DNA of 56,553 bases from IMG/VR virus record IMGVR_UViG_3300022074_000047, positions 1-56,553 of that record. The stretch is one strand, 5' to 3'. The notes under the pieces were generated by a model. That model did no database searches and was not told the origin of the DNA. It saw only the letters and a list, made by a program, of their open reading frames with translations. Positions 26,969 through 33,492 of the stretch are shown piece after piece; the stretch's first letter is position 1; each line of letters begins with the position of its first letter. The translations under genes and the position numbers were made by a program. The DNA is from a virus.

Positions 26969-27233
26969 AGATTTAATCTTAAGACTTAATGAAAAAGCGG
27001 TGCGTTTAAATAAGAACCGCTCTATTCATCCTAATCATTATTCTGATCTTAATCTTAAAGAAGATATTAAATACCCCGTGGGAATGACGTTGCCTACGGG
27101 GCATATGGATCGGGAAATGAGAACGCAGATATATCTAGGCGAGGACAAGGGTAGTATTTGGCTTGATATTGAAATGAAAGATTTCACCAAATTGCCTAGT
27201 CAGGAGATAGATAATGAGAAAGGGGGTGAGTAG
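26949..27233 (+). CDS. Small protein, unknown
   Basis: A 94-residue product with a helical start (LILRLNEKAVRLNKNRS) and a beta-rich end (QIYLGEDKGSIWLDIEM). It is followed by a possible tiny hydrophobic frame and a terminator. The function is unknown. Confidence 0.4.
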   Translation: MVKYLTKDLILRLNEKAVRLNKNRSIHPNHYSDLNLKEDIKYPVGMTLPTGHMDREMRTQIYLGEDKGSIWLDIEMKDFTKLPSQEIDNEKGGE

Positions 27234-27235
27234 AT

Positions 27236-27328
27236 ATTTTTATTTTTAGAATTATAGGGTGGTTGCTTTACGGCAAAGATTATGATCGATTGCAGAGAAA
27301 AGTAAATGAGCCGAAGCGCCGACGCTGA
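27236..27328 (+). CDS. Possible 30-residue membrane peptide, non-ATG start
   Basis: An open frame of IFIFRIIGWLLYGKDYDRLQ plus a basic tail (EPKRRR) ends at TGA 27326-27328. The hydrophobic N-terminus with a KDYDRLQRK C-terminus resembles small phage membrane peptides. No ATG or GTG is available; ATT 27236, five bases after a G-run, is the best guess. It may not be translated. Confidence 0.2.
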   Translation: MFIFRIIGWLLYGKDYDRLQRKVNEPKRRR

Positions 27329-27333
27329 GAATG

Positions 27334-27359
27334 AGCCCCGCCACTTGACGGGGCTTTTT
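27334..27359 (+). terminator. Intrinsic terminator
   Basis: AGCCCCG pairs with CGGGGCT across CCACTTGA, followed by a T run. The loop and right arm contain the -35 box of the next promoter. Confidence 0.8.
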
Positions 27360-27373
27360 CTTTTGTCTAGTAT
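27345..27373 (+). promoter_or_regulatory. Promoter embedded in terminator
   Basis: TTGACG (27345-27350) starts in the terminator loop; TAGTAT (27368-27373) lies 17 bases on. TATGGGATATTGTCAA and AACTACATAGGAG (27389-27401) follow, then ATG 27409. Confidence 0.5.
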
Positions 27374-27408
27374 GGGATATTGTCAATTAACTACATAGGA
27401 GAAAAATT

Positions 27409-27666
27409 ATGAAACGTAGTACATATAACAAACCGCACAACAAATTGCGATTTATTACCCCCGATCAAGTAGCAGAAACATGGGATGGAGTTAACAAAGA
27501 TCTTTATTCCGCTCTTTGGCGTAAAGGCGTTAAGGCTATGCGACAACCTAACGAGTTTGATCACAGAGCCGAATACCTTTTTGAAAACTCTGTGGCGTCT
27601 TTATGGGATGAATTTTCAAAAGACGAAAAATTTGAATTAAATAAACTATGTCAGGCGGGTCATTAA
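27409..27666 (+). CDS. Small protein, unknown
   Basis: The 85-residue product, behind GGAG, starts with a basic region (MKRSTYNKPHNKLRF) and has helical LWRKGVKAMRQPNEFDHRAE. It is the first gene of a two-gene unit. The function is unknown. Confidence 0.45.
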   Translation: MKRSTYNKPHNKLRFITPDQVAETWDGVNKDLYSALWRKGVKAMRQPNEFDHRAEYLFENSVASLWDEFSKDEKFELNKLCQAGH

Positions 27667-27667
27667 A

Positions 27668-27970
27668 ATGAAAAACATTAAACAAAAAGTTTTTATGATA
27701 CCCTTTAGCAAAGATGACATTTTAGTAATGTTATCTGTTATAGCGGAATTTAACACGGCCGTCGCGCGGGGCGAAGCGCAACATAATATAACCCATGAAA
27801 AAGAAACAATACGGGGCTTAGTAAATAGGTTATTCCCGTATCAGCGGGCTTTAGTTGAAGATGATCTTGATCTTTTAATTGATGCACAGCTAATGCATAC
27901 AGCGGGCACCGACGAATGGGCCAAGAACTTTTTCAAAGGGCAAGCGCGCAAAAAAGTAAAGCAGAGTTGA
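27668..27970 (+). CDS. Small helical protein, unknown
   Basis: The 100-residue product has FSKDDILVMLSVIAEFNTAVAR and RLFPYQRALVEDDLDLLIDAQ. It follows the previous gene by one base and its TGA overlaps the next -35 box. The function is unknown. Confidence 0.45.
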   Translation: MKNIKQKVFMIPFSKDDILVMLSVIAEFNTAVARGEAQHNITHEKETIRGLVNRLFPYQRALVEDDLDLLIDAQLMHTAGTDEWAKNFFKGQARKKVKQS

Positions 27971-27994
27971 CTTTATCTTATATAAATGTATTCT
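27967..27994 (+). promoter_or_regulatory. Sigma70-like promoter overlapping a stop codon
   Basis: TTGACT (27967-27972) includes the TGA of the upstream gene; TATTCT (27989-27994) lies 16 bases on. Transcription would start inside or just before the hairpin at 27998. Confidence 0.4.
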
Positions 27995-27997
27995 TAT

Positions 27998-28026
27998 GGG
28001 GCGGGGCAATTCCGCCCCGTTTTATT
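27998..28026 (+). terminator. GC hairpin with T-rich tail
   Basis: GGGGCGG (27998-28004) pairs with CCGCCCC (28012-28018), followed by GTTTTATTTT. It is an intrinsic terminator for the upstream unit, but also lies at the expected 5' end of the DUF932 mRNA. AACTACA (28029-28035) follows. Confidence 0.65.
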
Positions 28027-28049
28027 TTAACTACAAATAAGGAAAAACT

Positions 28050-29177
28050 ATGACAATAGATAACAATGAAATGAAGCTTACCCAGTTGATGAAAAGGGTT
28101 CAGGAAGAAGCAAGCCGCAAGGCCGATTATATTGTTCCCGCTAATCATATGCAGAAAAGAACAATAGAAGACAATGACGGGAAGATGAAGCCCCAGTTGA
28201 TAGTCGAACAGCGGGGCGGAGAACCTACCCTTGTTATGGATTTTAACGACGTTTCATTTAATCAATACGCGGTTTACAATGGTATTGAGAGCCGTACAGC
28301 GCGACGCCTACAAGATCAAGCCCCGAGTGAATTTGACGCGCTGTTAAATAGGTTGCATTCTCAAGACAATAATAACCGAATGCTTAGAACGTTTGACAAT
28401 GGCCCGTCTTCTACTCTTAGAGCTAATTTATCTGACAAATTTAAAACGTTTGATAATTACGATTTTTTAGAAGCTTCTATTCCCGCGCTTTTAGATAACG
28501 ATCAAGCCCCCGAGATTATGCAAGCCGATTACACCGAAAAAAGAATGTATATGCGCTTCAAGTTTAACAAGCAAACGGGAGAGGGTGCTAACGTCGGTGA
28601 TTTAATGGCAAATGGTATTGGTTTTTCTAATAGTGAAACGGGGCACGGGTCGATTGCTGTATGGCAGAATTTTTGGACTTTGGCGTGCACAAATGGAATG
28701 CAGACCGATAACAGAAGCAGAAGCGCGCATATAACAAGCGCCCGTGAGAGCGACGTTTACGGCGTTTTATCGCAAGAAGCAAAAGACGCTGATAACAAGG
28801 CTATGGCCCTAAAGCTTCGCGATCTAGTAAGAAGCTACTCAAGCCGTGAAAGCTTCGATGACGTATTGCAAAAAATGCGGTTAGCGGGTGCGGACGTTGC
28901 CGAGGGCATAGAGCCCGTTGAGCTTGCCAGTAACGCGGGCCGAGTTTTAGCCCTTACCAAACAGGAAACAAGCGGGCTGTTAAATGGTCTTATTTCAACA
29001 ATAGGGCAAGCGGGGTATGAACGCGATAAACCATTGACCCGCGCGACGTTAATAAACGCCGTGACGGCGTGCCAACACAAGGCCGAAAAAGATGACGTTG
29101 ATTTATGGCAACGGCGCGGGGGGCAAGTTTTAAATATGCGGTCGTCGGATTGGTCGCGGGTTAAGGCCGTCGCGTAA
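28050..29177 (+). CDS. DUF932-like phage/plasmid protein
   Basis: The 375-residue protein has the DUF932 pattern: a central domain with FDNYDFLEASIPALL, TGEGANVGDLMANGIGFSNSE and a QNFWTLACTNGM segment, then helical C-terminal parts. DUF932 proteins are widespread in phages and plasmids but lack an established activity. The gene is GC-richer than its neighbours, with its own promoter and terminator, and looks like an autonomous cassette. Confidence 0.75.
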   Translation: MTIDNNEMKLTQLMKRVQEEASRKADYIVPANHMQKRTIEDNDGKMKPQLIVEQRGGEPTLVMDFNDVSFNQYAVYNGIESRTARRLQDQAPSEFDALLNRLHSQDNNNRMLRTFDNGPSSTLRANLSDKFKTFDNYDFLEASIPALLDNDQAPEIMQADYTEKRMYMRFKFNKQTGEGANVGDLMANGIGFSNSETGHGSIAVWQNFWTLACTNGMQTDNRSRSAHITSARESDVYGVLSQEAKDADNKAMALKLRDLVRSYSSRESFDDVLQKMRLAGADVAEGIEPVELASNAGRVLALTKQETSGLLNGLISTIGQAGYERDKPLTRATLINAVTACQHKAEKDDVDLWQRRGGQVLNMRSSDWSRVKAVA

Positions 29178-29231
29178 ATTCCAGACCCGCCACGCGGGCG
29201 GGCTGGCCTATTGTAAAAATATCACTAAATC

Positions 29232-29259
29232 GGGCGGGTGTTTACATCCGCCCTTTTTT
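29232..29259 (+). terminator. Intrinsic terminator after the DUF932-like gene
   Basis: GGGCGG pairs with CCGCCC across a loop GTGTTTACAT, followed by TTTTTT. A second GC-rich hairpin without a T tract lies at 29181-29206. Confidence 0.8.
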
Positions 29260-29268
29260 ATGTATATA
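29241..29268 (+). promoter_or_regulatory. Promoter embedded in terminator
   Basis: TTTACA (29241-29246) is in the terminator loop; TATATA (29263-29268) lies 16 bases on. TAAGATAATGTCAA follows, then ATG 29305. Confidence 0.45.
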
Positions 29269-29304
29269 TATAAGATAATGTCAATAATACGGGAATTTTA
29301 AAAA

Positions 29305-30024
29305 ATGGTTTTATTAGTTAATGAAATGTCTACGGGCAAAAAAACGCGGGGGCTTGCGATAACATATAGGGCGGGCGGGGGCAATAAGTTTGGATCTTGC
29401 CCCGCATCTTGCAAGCTTAATGCAAGCGGGCGCGGATCGGAAAAGATCGATCTAGAATATACCCGCGTTTTATATGGGTTTAAACCCGTCGGCGGGTTTG
29501 CGTTTACGTTTTCGCATTTCGACCCGTCGCAATGGTTTAATTTGATAGCCCCCGAGAAAAAAAAGGCCGTGATAAATTATAGCGCCGATCTATGGTCTAA
29601 GGCCGTGAAAGCTTTTAAAAATAATATTCCAACTGTTTTTGTCGTTGCCCAAAGTTATTGGAGTGAAAACGCCTTTAAAAATAAGGAACGCGACGGCGTT
29701 TTGGTTGTTCGGTGCCCTGAAGAATATAATAGTGATAAAGTAAGCTGTTTAAATTGTGGCGGTGAAAAGGGGCCGTTATGCGCCCGCCCTGATCGCAATT
29801 TTATTATAGCCTTTACGGCGCACGGGAACCAAAAAAAGAAAATAAACAACGGCGCGCGCGGGGGCTGTTATGCCGACGGGGGTAACGTCAATATACATTG
29901 GAAGCGCTTGGCCGATAAACCGCAAGAAAAAACAGACTCGGAAACATTGCGTAAATTTATCAAAACTATTTCGCCCCGCCGTATTCTTCGCCATCATATC
30001 GCGGGCGATATCGGGCAAGAATAA
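29305..30024 (+). CDS. Cysteine-rich phage protein, unknown
   Basis: The 239-residue protein has eight Cys, including SCPASC near the N-terminus and RCPEEYNSDKVSCLNCGGEKGPLC in the middle (about residues 134-158), consistent with one or two metal sites. The C-terminus is basic (SPRRILRHH). It resembles a widespread phage family with no assigned activity. GC content is high. It forms a single-gene unit between terminators. Confidence 0.55.
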   Translation: MVLLVNEMSTGKKTRGLAITYRAGGGNKFGSCPASCKLNASGRGSEKIDLEYTRVLYGFKPVGGFAFTFSHFDPSQWFNLIAPEKKKAVINYSADLWSKAVKAFKNNIPTVFVVAQSYWSENAFKNKERDGVLVVRCPEEYNSDKVSCLNCGGEKGPLCARPDRNFIIAFTAHGNQKKKINNGARGGCYADGGNVNIHWKRLADKPQEKTDSETLRKFIKTISPRRILRHHIAGDIGQE

Positions 30025-30047
30025 AGCCCGCCCATAGCGACCAAATA

Positions 30048-30072
30048 AAGCCCGCTCACGCGGGCTTTTTTA
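30048..30072 (+). terminator. Intrinsic terminator
   Basis: AAGCCCGC pairs with GCGGGCTT across TCAC, followed by a T run. The whole block resembles the terminator at 30577. Confidence 0.85.
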
Positions 30073-30079
30073 TTTTGGG

Positions 30080-30107
30080 TTGTTTATATCTCATTTTTTC
30101 TTATACT
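30080..30107 (+). promoter_or_regulatory. Weak sigma70-like promoter
   Basis: TTGTTT (30080-30085) and TATACT (30102-30107) are 16 bases apart. AACTATAGG (30139-30147) follows, then ATG 30156. Confidence 0.4.
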
Positions 30108-30155
30108 AGGGCAAGCGGTGCAATGAAGCCCGCTTTTTAACTATAGGAAAAAACT

Positions 30156-30341
30156 ATGAATGAAGATCTTTTATCAAAATATTTTTATAAAGAATTTGCG
30201 GAGTATGCCAATTTGGATATTCCGACGTATTCAAAGCTTTTATTGCACGCGGGCGTTGTTGACGCCTTGGCCGATAAAGATATGGAACGTTGCAAGGTTC
30301 TTGTGGATGAATTTAAAAGGGGGGCTAATTATGCGACTTAA
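30156..30341 (+). CDS. Small helical protein, unknown
   Basis: The 61-residue product, with GGAAAAA before ATG 30156, is helical: EDLLSKYFYKEFAEYANLDI and VVDALADKDMERCKVLVDEF. Its end overlaps the next gene by 11 bases. The function is unknown. Confidence 0.45.
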   Translation: MNEDLLSKYFYKEFAEYANLDIPTYSKLLLHAGVVDALADKDMERCKVLVDEFKRGANYAT

Positions 30342-30555
30342 TAAGATCCAATTAAACGCCTTGAAAAGGTTATACGATAGAGAAAAGCCCGCTTTAAATA
30401 TTTACGTTGCAGGTATTCTTAAAGACCGCGTTTCAATAAGCTTTTTAAATTTTCGGCGGGAATGCTACCCCGAAATTGGCGCCCGTGATACGGCCTTAAT
30501 AGTTCATAGGGGCGTCACGTTTGGAATAGAGCCCGACGGCCATATCCATACATAG
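30331..30555 (+). CDS. Small basic protein, unknown
   Basis: The 74-residue product starts at ATG 30331 behind AAAAGGGGGG; an upstream start at 30160 lies inside the previous gene. It has RLNKIQLNALKRLYDREKPALN and a beta-rich end (TALIVHRGVTFGIEPDGHIHT). The function is unknown. Confidence 0.45.
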   Translation: MRLNKIQLNALKRLYDREKPALNIYVAGILKDRVSISFLNFRRECYPEIGARDTALIVHRGVTFGIEPDGHIHT

Positions 30556-30576
30556 AGCCCGCCCATGGCCGAGATT

Positions 30577-30603
30577 AAGCCCGCTTCGCGCGGGCTTTTT
30601 TTT
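30577..30603 (+). terminator. Intrinsic terminator ending the accessory region
   Basis: AAGCCCGC pairs with GCGGGCTT, followed by eight or more T. It ends transcription before the non-coding region. Confidence 0.85.
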
Positions 30604-30960
30604 GTTCGCTATTTCCAGTTAAATCCGCAACGGCCCGCCGTCCGCGTGCGATCGTAAACCTACGAGCCCCGCGACCCATGGCCCGAGATCCGCCGAGATC
30701 CGCCGAGATCCGCCGAGATCCACGGCCCGCGATCCTAGACCCGCCACGTGACGCGGCTGCACCCTTTTTTAAGATCCGCGACCCGAGATCCGCGACGGCT
30801 GCAGCGGATCCGCGAACCATGGCCCCCCGCCCAAGGTTAAAAATTTTCTTCTAGGGGCCCCCGCATATCGGGTCAATTAACGGGGCCCGAGATCCAAAAA
30901 TCGCGATAAAATGACAACGGCCCGGTGTTTTGCAAGCGTTAGCTTGCGCCATGTTTTTCA
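30604..30960. repeat. Non-coding GATC-rich repeat cluster
   Basis: There is no convincing gene here. CCGAGATC occurs six times (30683, 30693, 30703, 30713, 30783, 30887); the first four are exactly 10 bases apart. CCATGGCC recurs at 30564, 30677 and 30818, and GCGGATCCGC is a palindrome (30804-30813). About ten GATC sites lie within 250 bases. GCAAGC-GTTA-GCTTGC (about 30932-30947) is a further hairpin. The block may bind a protein in phase on one DNA face. Confidence 0.55.
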
Positions 30961-30986
30961 CGAATAATCATACAAAAAATCGTATG

Positions 30987-31006
30987 AATGTTTCACGTGA
31001 AACATT
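30987..31006. promoter_or_regulatory. parS: parS-like ParB-binding palindrome
   Basis: Positions 30989-31004 read TGTTTCACGTGAAACA, the bacterial chromosomal parS consensus, and the palindrome extends to 20 bases. ParB (Spo0J) binds this site and spreads to organise and segregate chromosomes. No ParB or ParA gene is seen in the window, so any partner would come from the host or lie outside. Confidence 0.8.
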
Positions 31007-31034
31007 GCCTAATTATTGTGCAGAAAAAAGGTTC

Positions 31035-31063
31035 TTGTTAACTGCCTAAAAAACGTGCATATT
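31035..31063 (+). promoter_or_regulatory. Possible promoter for the packaging operon
   Basis: TTGTTA (31035-31040 read as t-t-g-t-t-a from 31035) and CATATT (31058-31063) are 17 bases apart. TTGTTAAC recurs at 31035-31042 and 31072-31079. The boxes are weak matches. Confidence 0.3.
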
Positions 31064-31098
31064 ATTCGTGTTTGTTAACCATCAACCGAGGTCCGAGA

Positions 31099-31719
31099 AT
31101 GAGGAAGCGCAGAGTAGGCAAAACGGGAATACGCCAAGAGACTCGTGGTCGAAAACCCGCCACCATAAAAACCCCTTTGACACGAAAGCAGGAGCTGTTT
31201 GTCCGCGAGCTTGTCAGCAAGGATGGGCAGATAACTATGCGCGAAGCGGCAGAGAATGCCGGGTATAGTGCAACGAGTGCCCATACGCGAGCGTATGAGT
31301 TAACGAACCAACATATCTCGCCTCATGTGGTTCATGCGATAAGAGAGTACCGTCGTGCTTTGGATGAGAAATATAGTATTACGTTCTCACGACACGTGCG
31401 GGATTTGCAGCGTATTCGGGACGAGGCATTAGCGAATGGTGCGTACTCGGCAGCGGTGCAGGCGGAGTTTCGCCGTGGTATGGCGCAGGGTGATATATAT
31501 GTAAGTAAATCGGAGATACGACACGGGAGCATAGACAGTATGTCTAAGGAAGAAGTTATGAAAGCATTGAAAGAGATAAAGGAGAGTTATGCCCCAGTCA
31601 CAATCGACATCACCCCAGAAGAGGATAACGATAGCCGTGAAGAAGGAGAGCGGCTTTTACAAACAAGTGAAGGAAGCGGCACAGAGAGTAAGTCGAAAGC
31701 TGTCGCTAACGCGAATTGA
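31099..31719 (+). CDS. terS: Terminase small subunit
   Basis: The 206-residue product is taken from ATG 31099; an upstream TTG at 31072 is possible but less likely. After a basic N-terminus come LTRKQELFVRELVSKDGQITMREAAENAGY and a helical region, the helix-turn-helix of Terminase_2-type small subunits that recognise packaging DNA. Its binding site may be the repeat region just upstream. It overlaps the nuclease-like gene by 131 bases. Confidence 0.75.
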   Translation: MRKRRVGKTGIRQETRGRKPATIKTPLTRKQELFVRELVSKDGQITMREAAENAGYSATSAHTRAYELTNQHISPHVVHAIREYRRALDEKYSITFSRHVRDLQRIRDEALANGAYSAAVQAEFRRGMAQGDIYVSKSEIRHGSIDSMSKEEVMKALKEIKESYAPVTIDITPEEDNDSREEGERLLQTSEGSGTESKSKAVANAN

Positions 31720-32047
31720 AAACTGGGTCGGAGCAGGAATCCCAGACGTCTTGCTCTGTGATATCCATGGTTGTTTTCATTTTGTTGAGCTCAAGTTTAC
31801 GACGACGAATAAAGTAGATCTGCGCCCGTCGCAGGTAGCGTGGCTCACGAAACACAAACACGCTTCGTGTTGGATATTAATTAAGAAACAGGCAAAGCCG
31901 TCCGAGCGAGCAGAATTATTTTTGTTTAAGGCGGAAGATGCGATAGATTTGAAGATGGATGGGTTGAAAGATAAGAAGCCGGAGTTTCATTGTATGCAGC
32001 CGTTTCGTTGGGACGATATGTTTTTTAAAATCGCAGGGGCCCCCTGA
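31589..32047 (+). CDS. PD-(D/E)XK nuclease-like protein
   Basis: The 152-residue product starts at ATG 31589 behind AAGGAGAG. It has IENWVGAGIPDVLLCDIHGCFHFVELK (split here), the E...GxPD...ExK arrangement of VRR-NUC/Holliday-resolvase-type nucleases. It may trim branched DNA before packaging. It lies between the two terminase genes. Its first 44 codons overlap the small subunit gene, and a GTG further in is an alternative start. Confidence 0.65.
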   Translation: MPQSQSTSPQKRITIAVKKESGFYKQVKEAAQRVSRKLSLTRIENWVGAGIPDVLLCDIHGCFHFVELKFTTTNKVDLRPSQVAWLTKHKHASCWILIKKQAKPSERAELFLFKAEDAIDLKMDGLKDKKPEFHCMQPFRWDDMFFKIAGAP

Positions 32048-33492
32048 TGGATGTTTCGGAGCAGGAGGCCAAGCTTACGCTGCGACTGGCACAATTAGAA
32101 AAACACGAAAGGTGTCAGGAAGATTTTTTAATTTTTGTAAAAAATATGTGGCCGGATTTTATTGCCGGTCGGCACCATAAGATTATTGCCGAGAAGTTAG
32201 AGCGTGTGGCCAAGGGCGAGCTGAAGCGTTTGATTATCAATATGGCGCCAAGACATACGAAGTCGGAGTTTGCAAGCTTCTTGTTTCCGGCGTGGATGAT
32301 GGGCCGTAATCCAAAGATGAAGATTATTCAGGCGACGCACACCACGGAGTTGGCCGTGAACTTTGGACGTAAGACCAAGAACCTTATTGATAGTGATGAG
32401 TACAAGGATATCTTTCCGACGGTGAATTTGTCCGCCGACAGTAAAGCATCCGGTCGTTGGGACACGACATCGGGGGGTATGTACTATGCGGTGGGGGTTG
32501 GTTCCAACTTAGCGGGTCGTGGTGGAGACTTGGTGATTATAGATGACCCGCACTCGGAGCAGACGGCGATGTCTAATTCGGGTTTTGATGATGCGTGGGA
32601 CTGGTATACTGGGGGCCCCCGACAGAGACTACAGCCGGGAGGTAGTATTGTTTTGGTACAGACCCGGTGGTCCGAGAAGGATATGACGGGACAGTTGATG
32701 CGTGCGATGGCGAAGGATGAATTAGCGGACCAGTGGGAAGTTGTAGAGTTACCGGCGATCTTTACGGATGGCAGTCCCTGTTGGCCGGAGTTCTGGAGCC
32801 TCGAGGATTTAACGGCGGTGAAGGCGTCGATACCCCCTAGTAAATGGAATGCGCAGTATCAGCAGAATCCGACGGGTGAGGAGAACGCAATTATACCGCG
32901 TGAGTGGTGGCAGAAGTGGGAGAAGGAGAGTATTCCCAATCTGGAGTATGTTATTCAGAGTTACGATACGGCGTTCACGAAGAAGGAGACATCGGACTAT
33001 AGCGCGATTACTACATGGGGTGTTTTTTATCCCGAAGAAGCGGGGGGTCCCCCGGCGTTGATCCTTCTTGATAGTCAGAAGGATAGGTGGGACTTTCCTG
33101 AGTTGAAGCAGGTAGCGTTGGAGCAATATAAGTACTGGGAGCCGGATACGATTATAATAGAGGCGAAGGCGACGGGGCTGCCCTTGACCCACGAACTACG
33201 GAACATGGGTATACCTGTTGTCAACTTTACACCGAGTAAGGGTAATGATAAGGTGACGCGCGTGCACTCTGTATCGGTTCTTTTTGAAGCAGGCATGGTG
33301 TACGCACCAGACACGAAGTTTGCGGATGAGATGATAGAGGAGGTTGCGGCTTTTCCAAATGGGGAGTATGATGACCTTGTGGATAGTATGACACAGGCTT
33401 TGATGCGGTATCGTCAGGGCAACTTTGTGCAGCTACCAAGTGACGATTGGGAAGAAGAGGATAACAACGTGCAAGTAAAAGCGTACTACTGA
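32047..33492 (+). CDS. terL: Terminase large subunit
   Basis: The 481-residue protein has the motor and nuclease parts. The ATPase P-loop is atypical (APRHTKS, residues 67-73), followed by LVIIDDPHSE with D166/D167. The RNase H-like nuclease has SYDTAF (D307), IIIEAK (E372) and YDDLVDS (D442, D446). It would power DNA packaging through the portal and cut concatemers. It directly follows the nuclease-like gene, overlapping it by one base. Confidence 0.92.
   Translation: MDVSEQEAKLTLRLAQLEKHERCQEDFLIFVKNMWPDFIAGRHHKIIAEKLERVAKGELKRLIINMAPRHTKSEFASFLFPAWMMGRNPKMKIIQATHTTELAVNFGRKTKNLIDSDEYKDIFPTVNLSADSKASGRWDTTSGGMYYAVGVGSNLAGRGGDLVIIDDPHSEQTAMSNSGFDDAWDWYTGGPRQRLQPGGSIVLVQTRWSEKDMTGQLMRAMAKDELADQWEVVELPAIFTDGSPCWPEFWSLEDLTAVKASIPPSKWNAQYQQNPTGEENAIIPREWWQKWEKESIPNLEYVIQSYDTAFTKKETSDYSAITTWGVFYPEEAGGPPALILLDSQKDRWDFPELKQVALEQYKYWEPDTIIIEAKATGLPLTHELRNMGIPVVNFTPSKGNDKVTRVHSVSVLFEAGMVYAPDTKFADEMIEEVAAFPNGEYDDLVDSMTQALMRYRQGNFVQLPSDDWEEEDNNVQVKAYY

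Larger units (their letters stand above)
30959..31070. repeat. Inverted repeat flanking the parS-like site
   Basis: CACGAATAAT (30959-30968) and ATTATTCGTG (31061-31070) are perfect 10-base inverted copies about 92 bases apart, with the parS-like palindrome between. TCATAC and GTATGA form another short hairpin just before the palindrome. The right arm overlaps the candidate -10 of the terminase promoter. Confidence 0.5.

Noticed and set aside
30575-30820. 81-codon minus-strand frame rich in Arg, Gly, Ser and Ala
   Set aside because: It is a by-product of the CCGAGATC and GC-rich repeats; it lacks a ribosome binding site and overlaps a terminator.
31387-31400. Additional parS-like CACGTG sites (for example 30747, 31396, 44330)
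   Set aside because: They carry only the six-base core without the flanking TGTTT/AAACA, so they are not parS.
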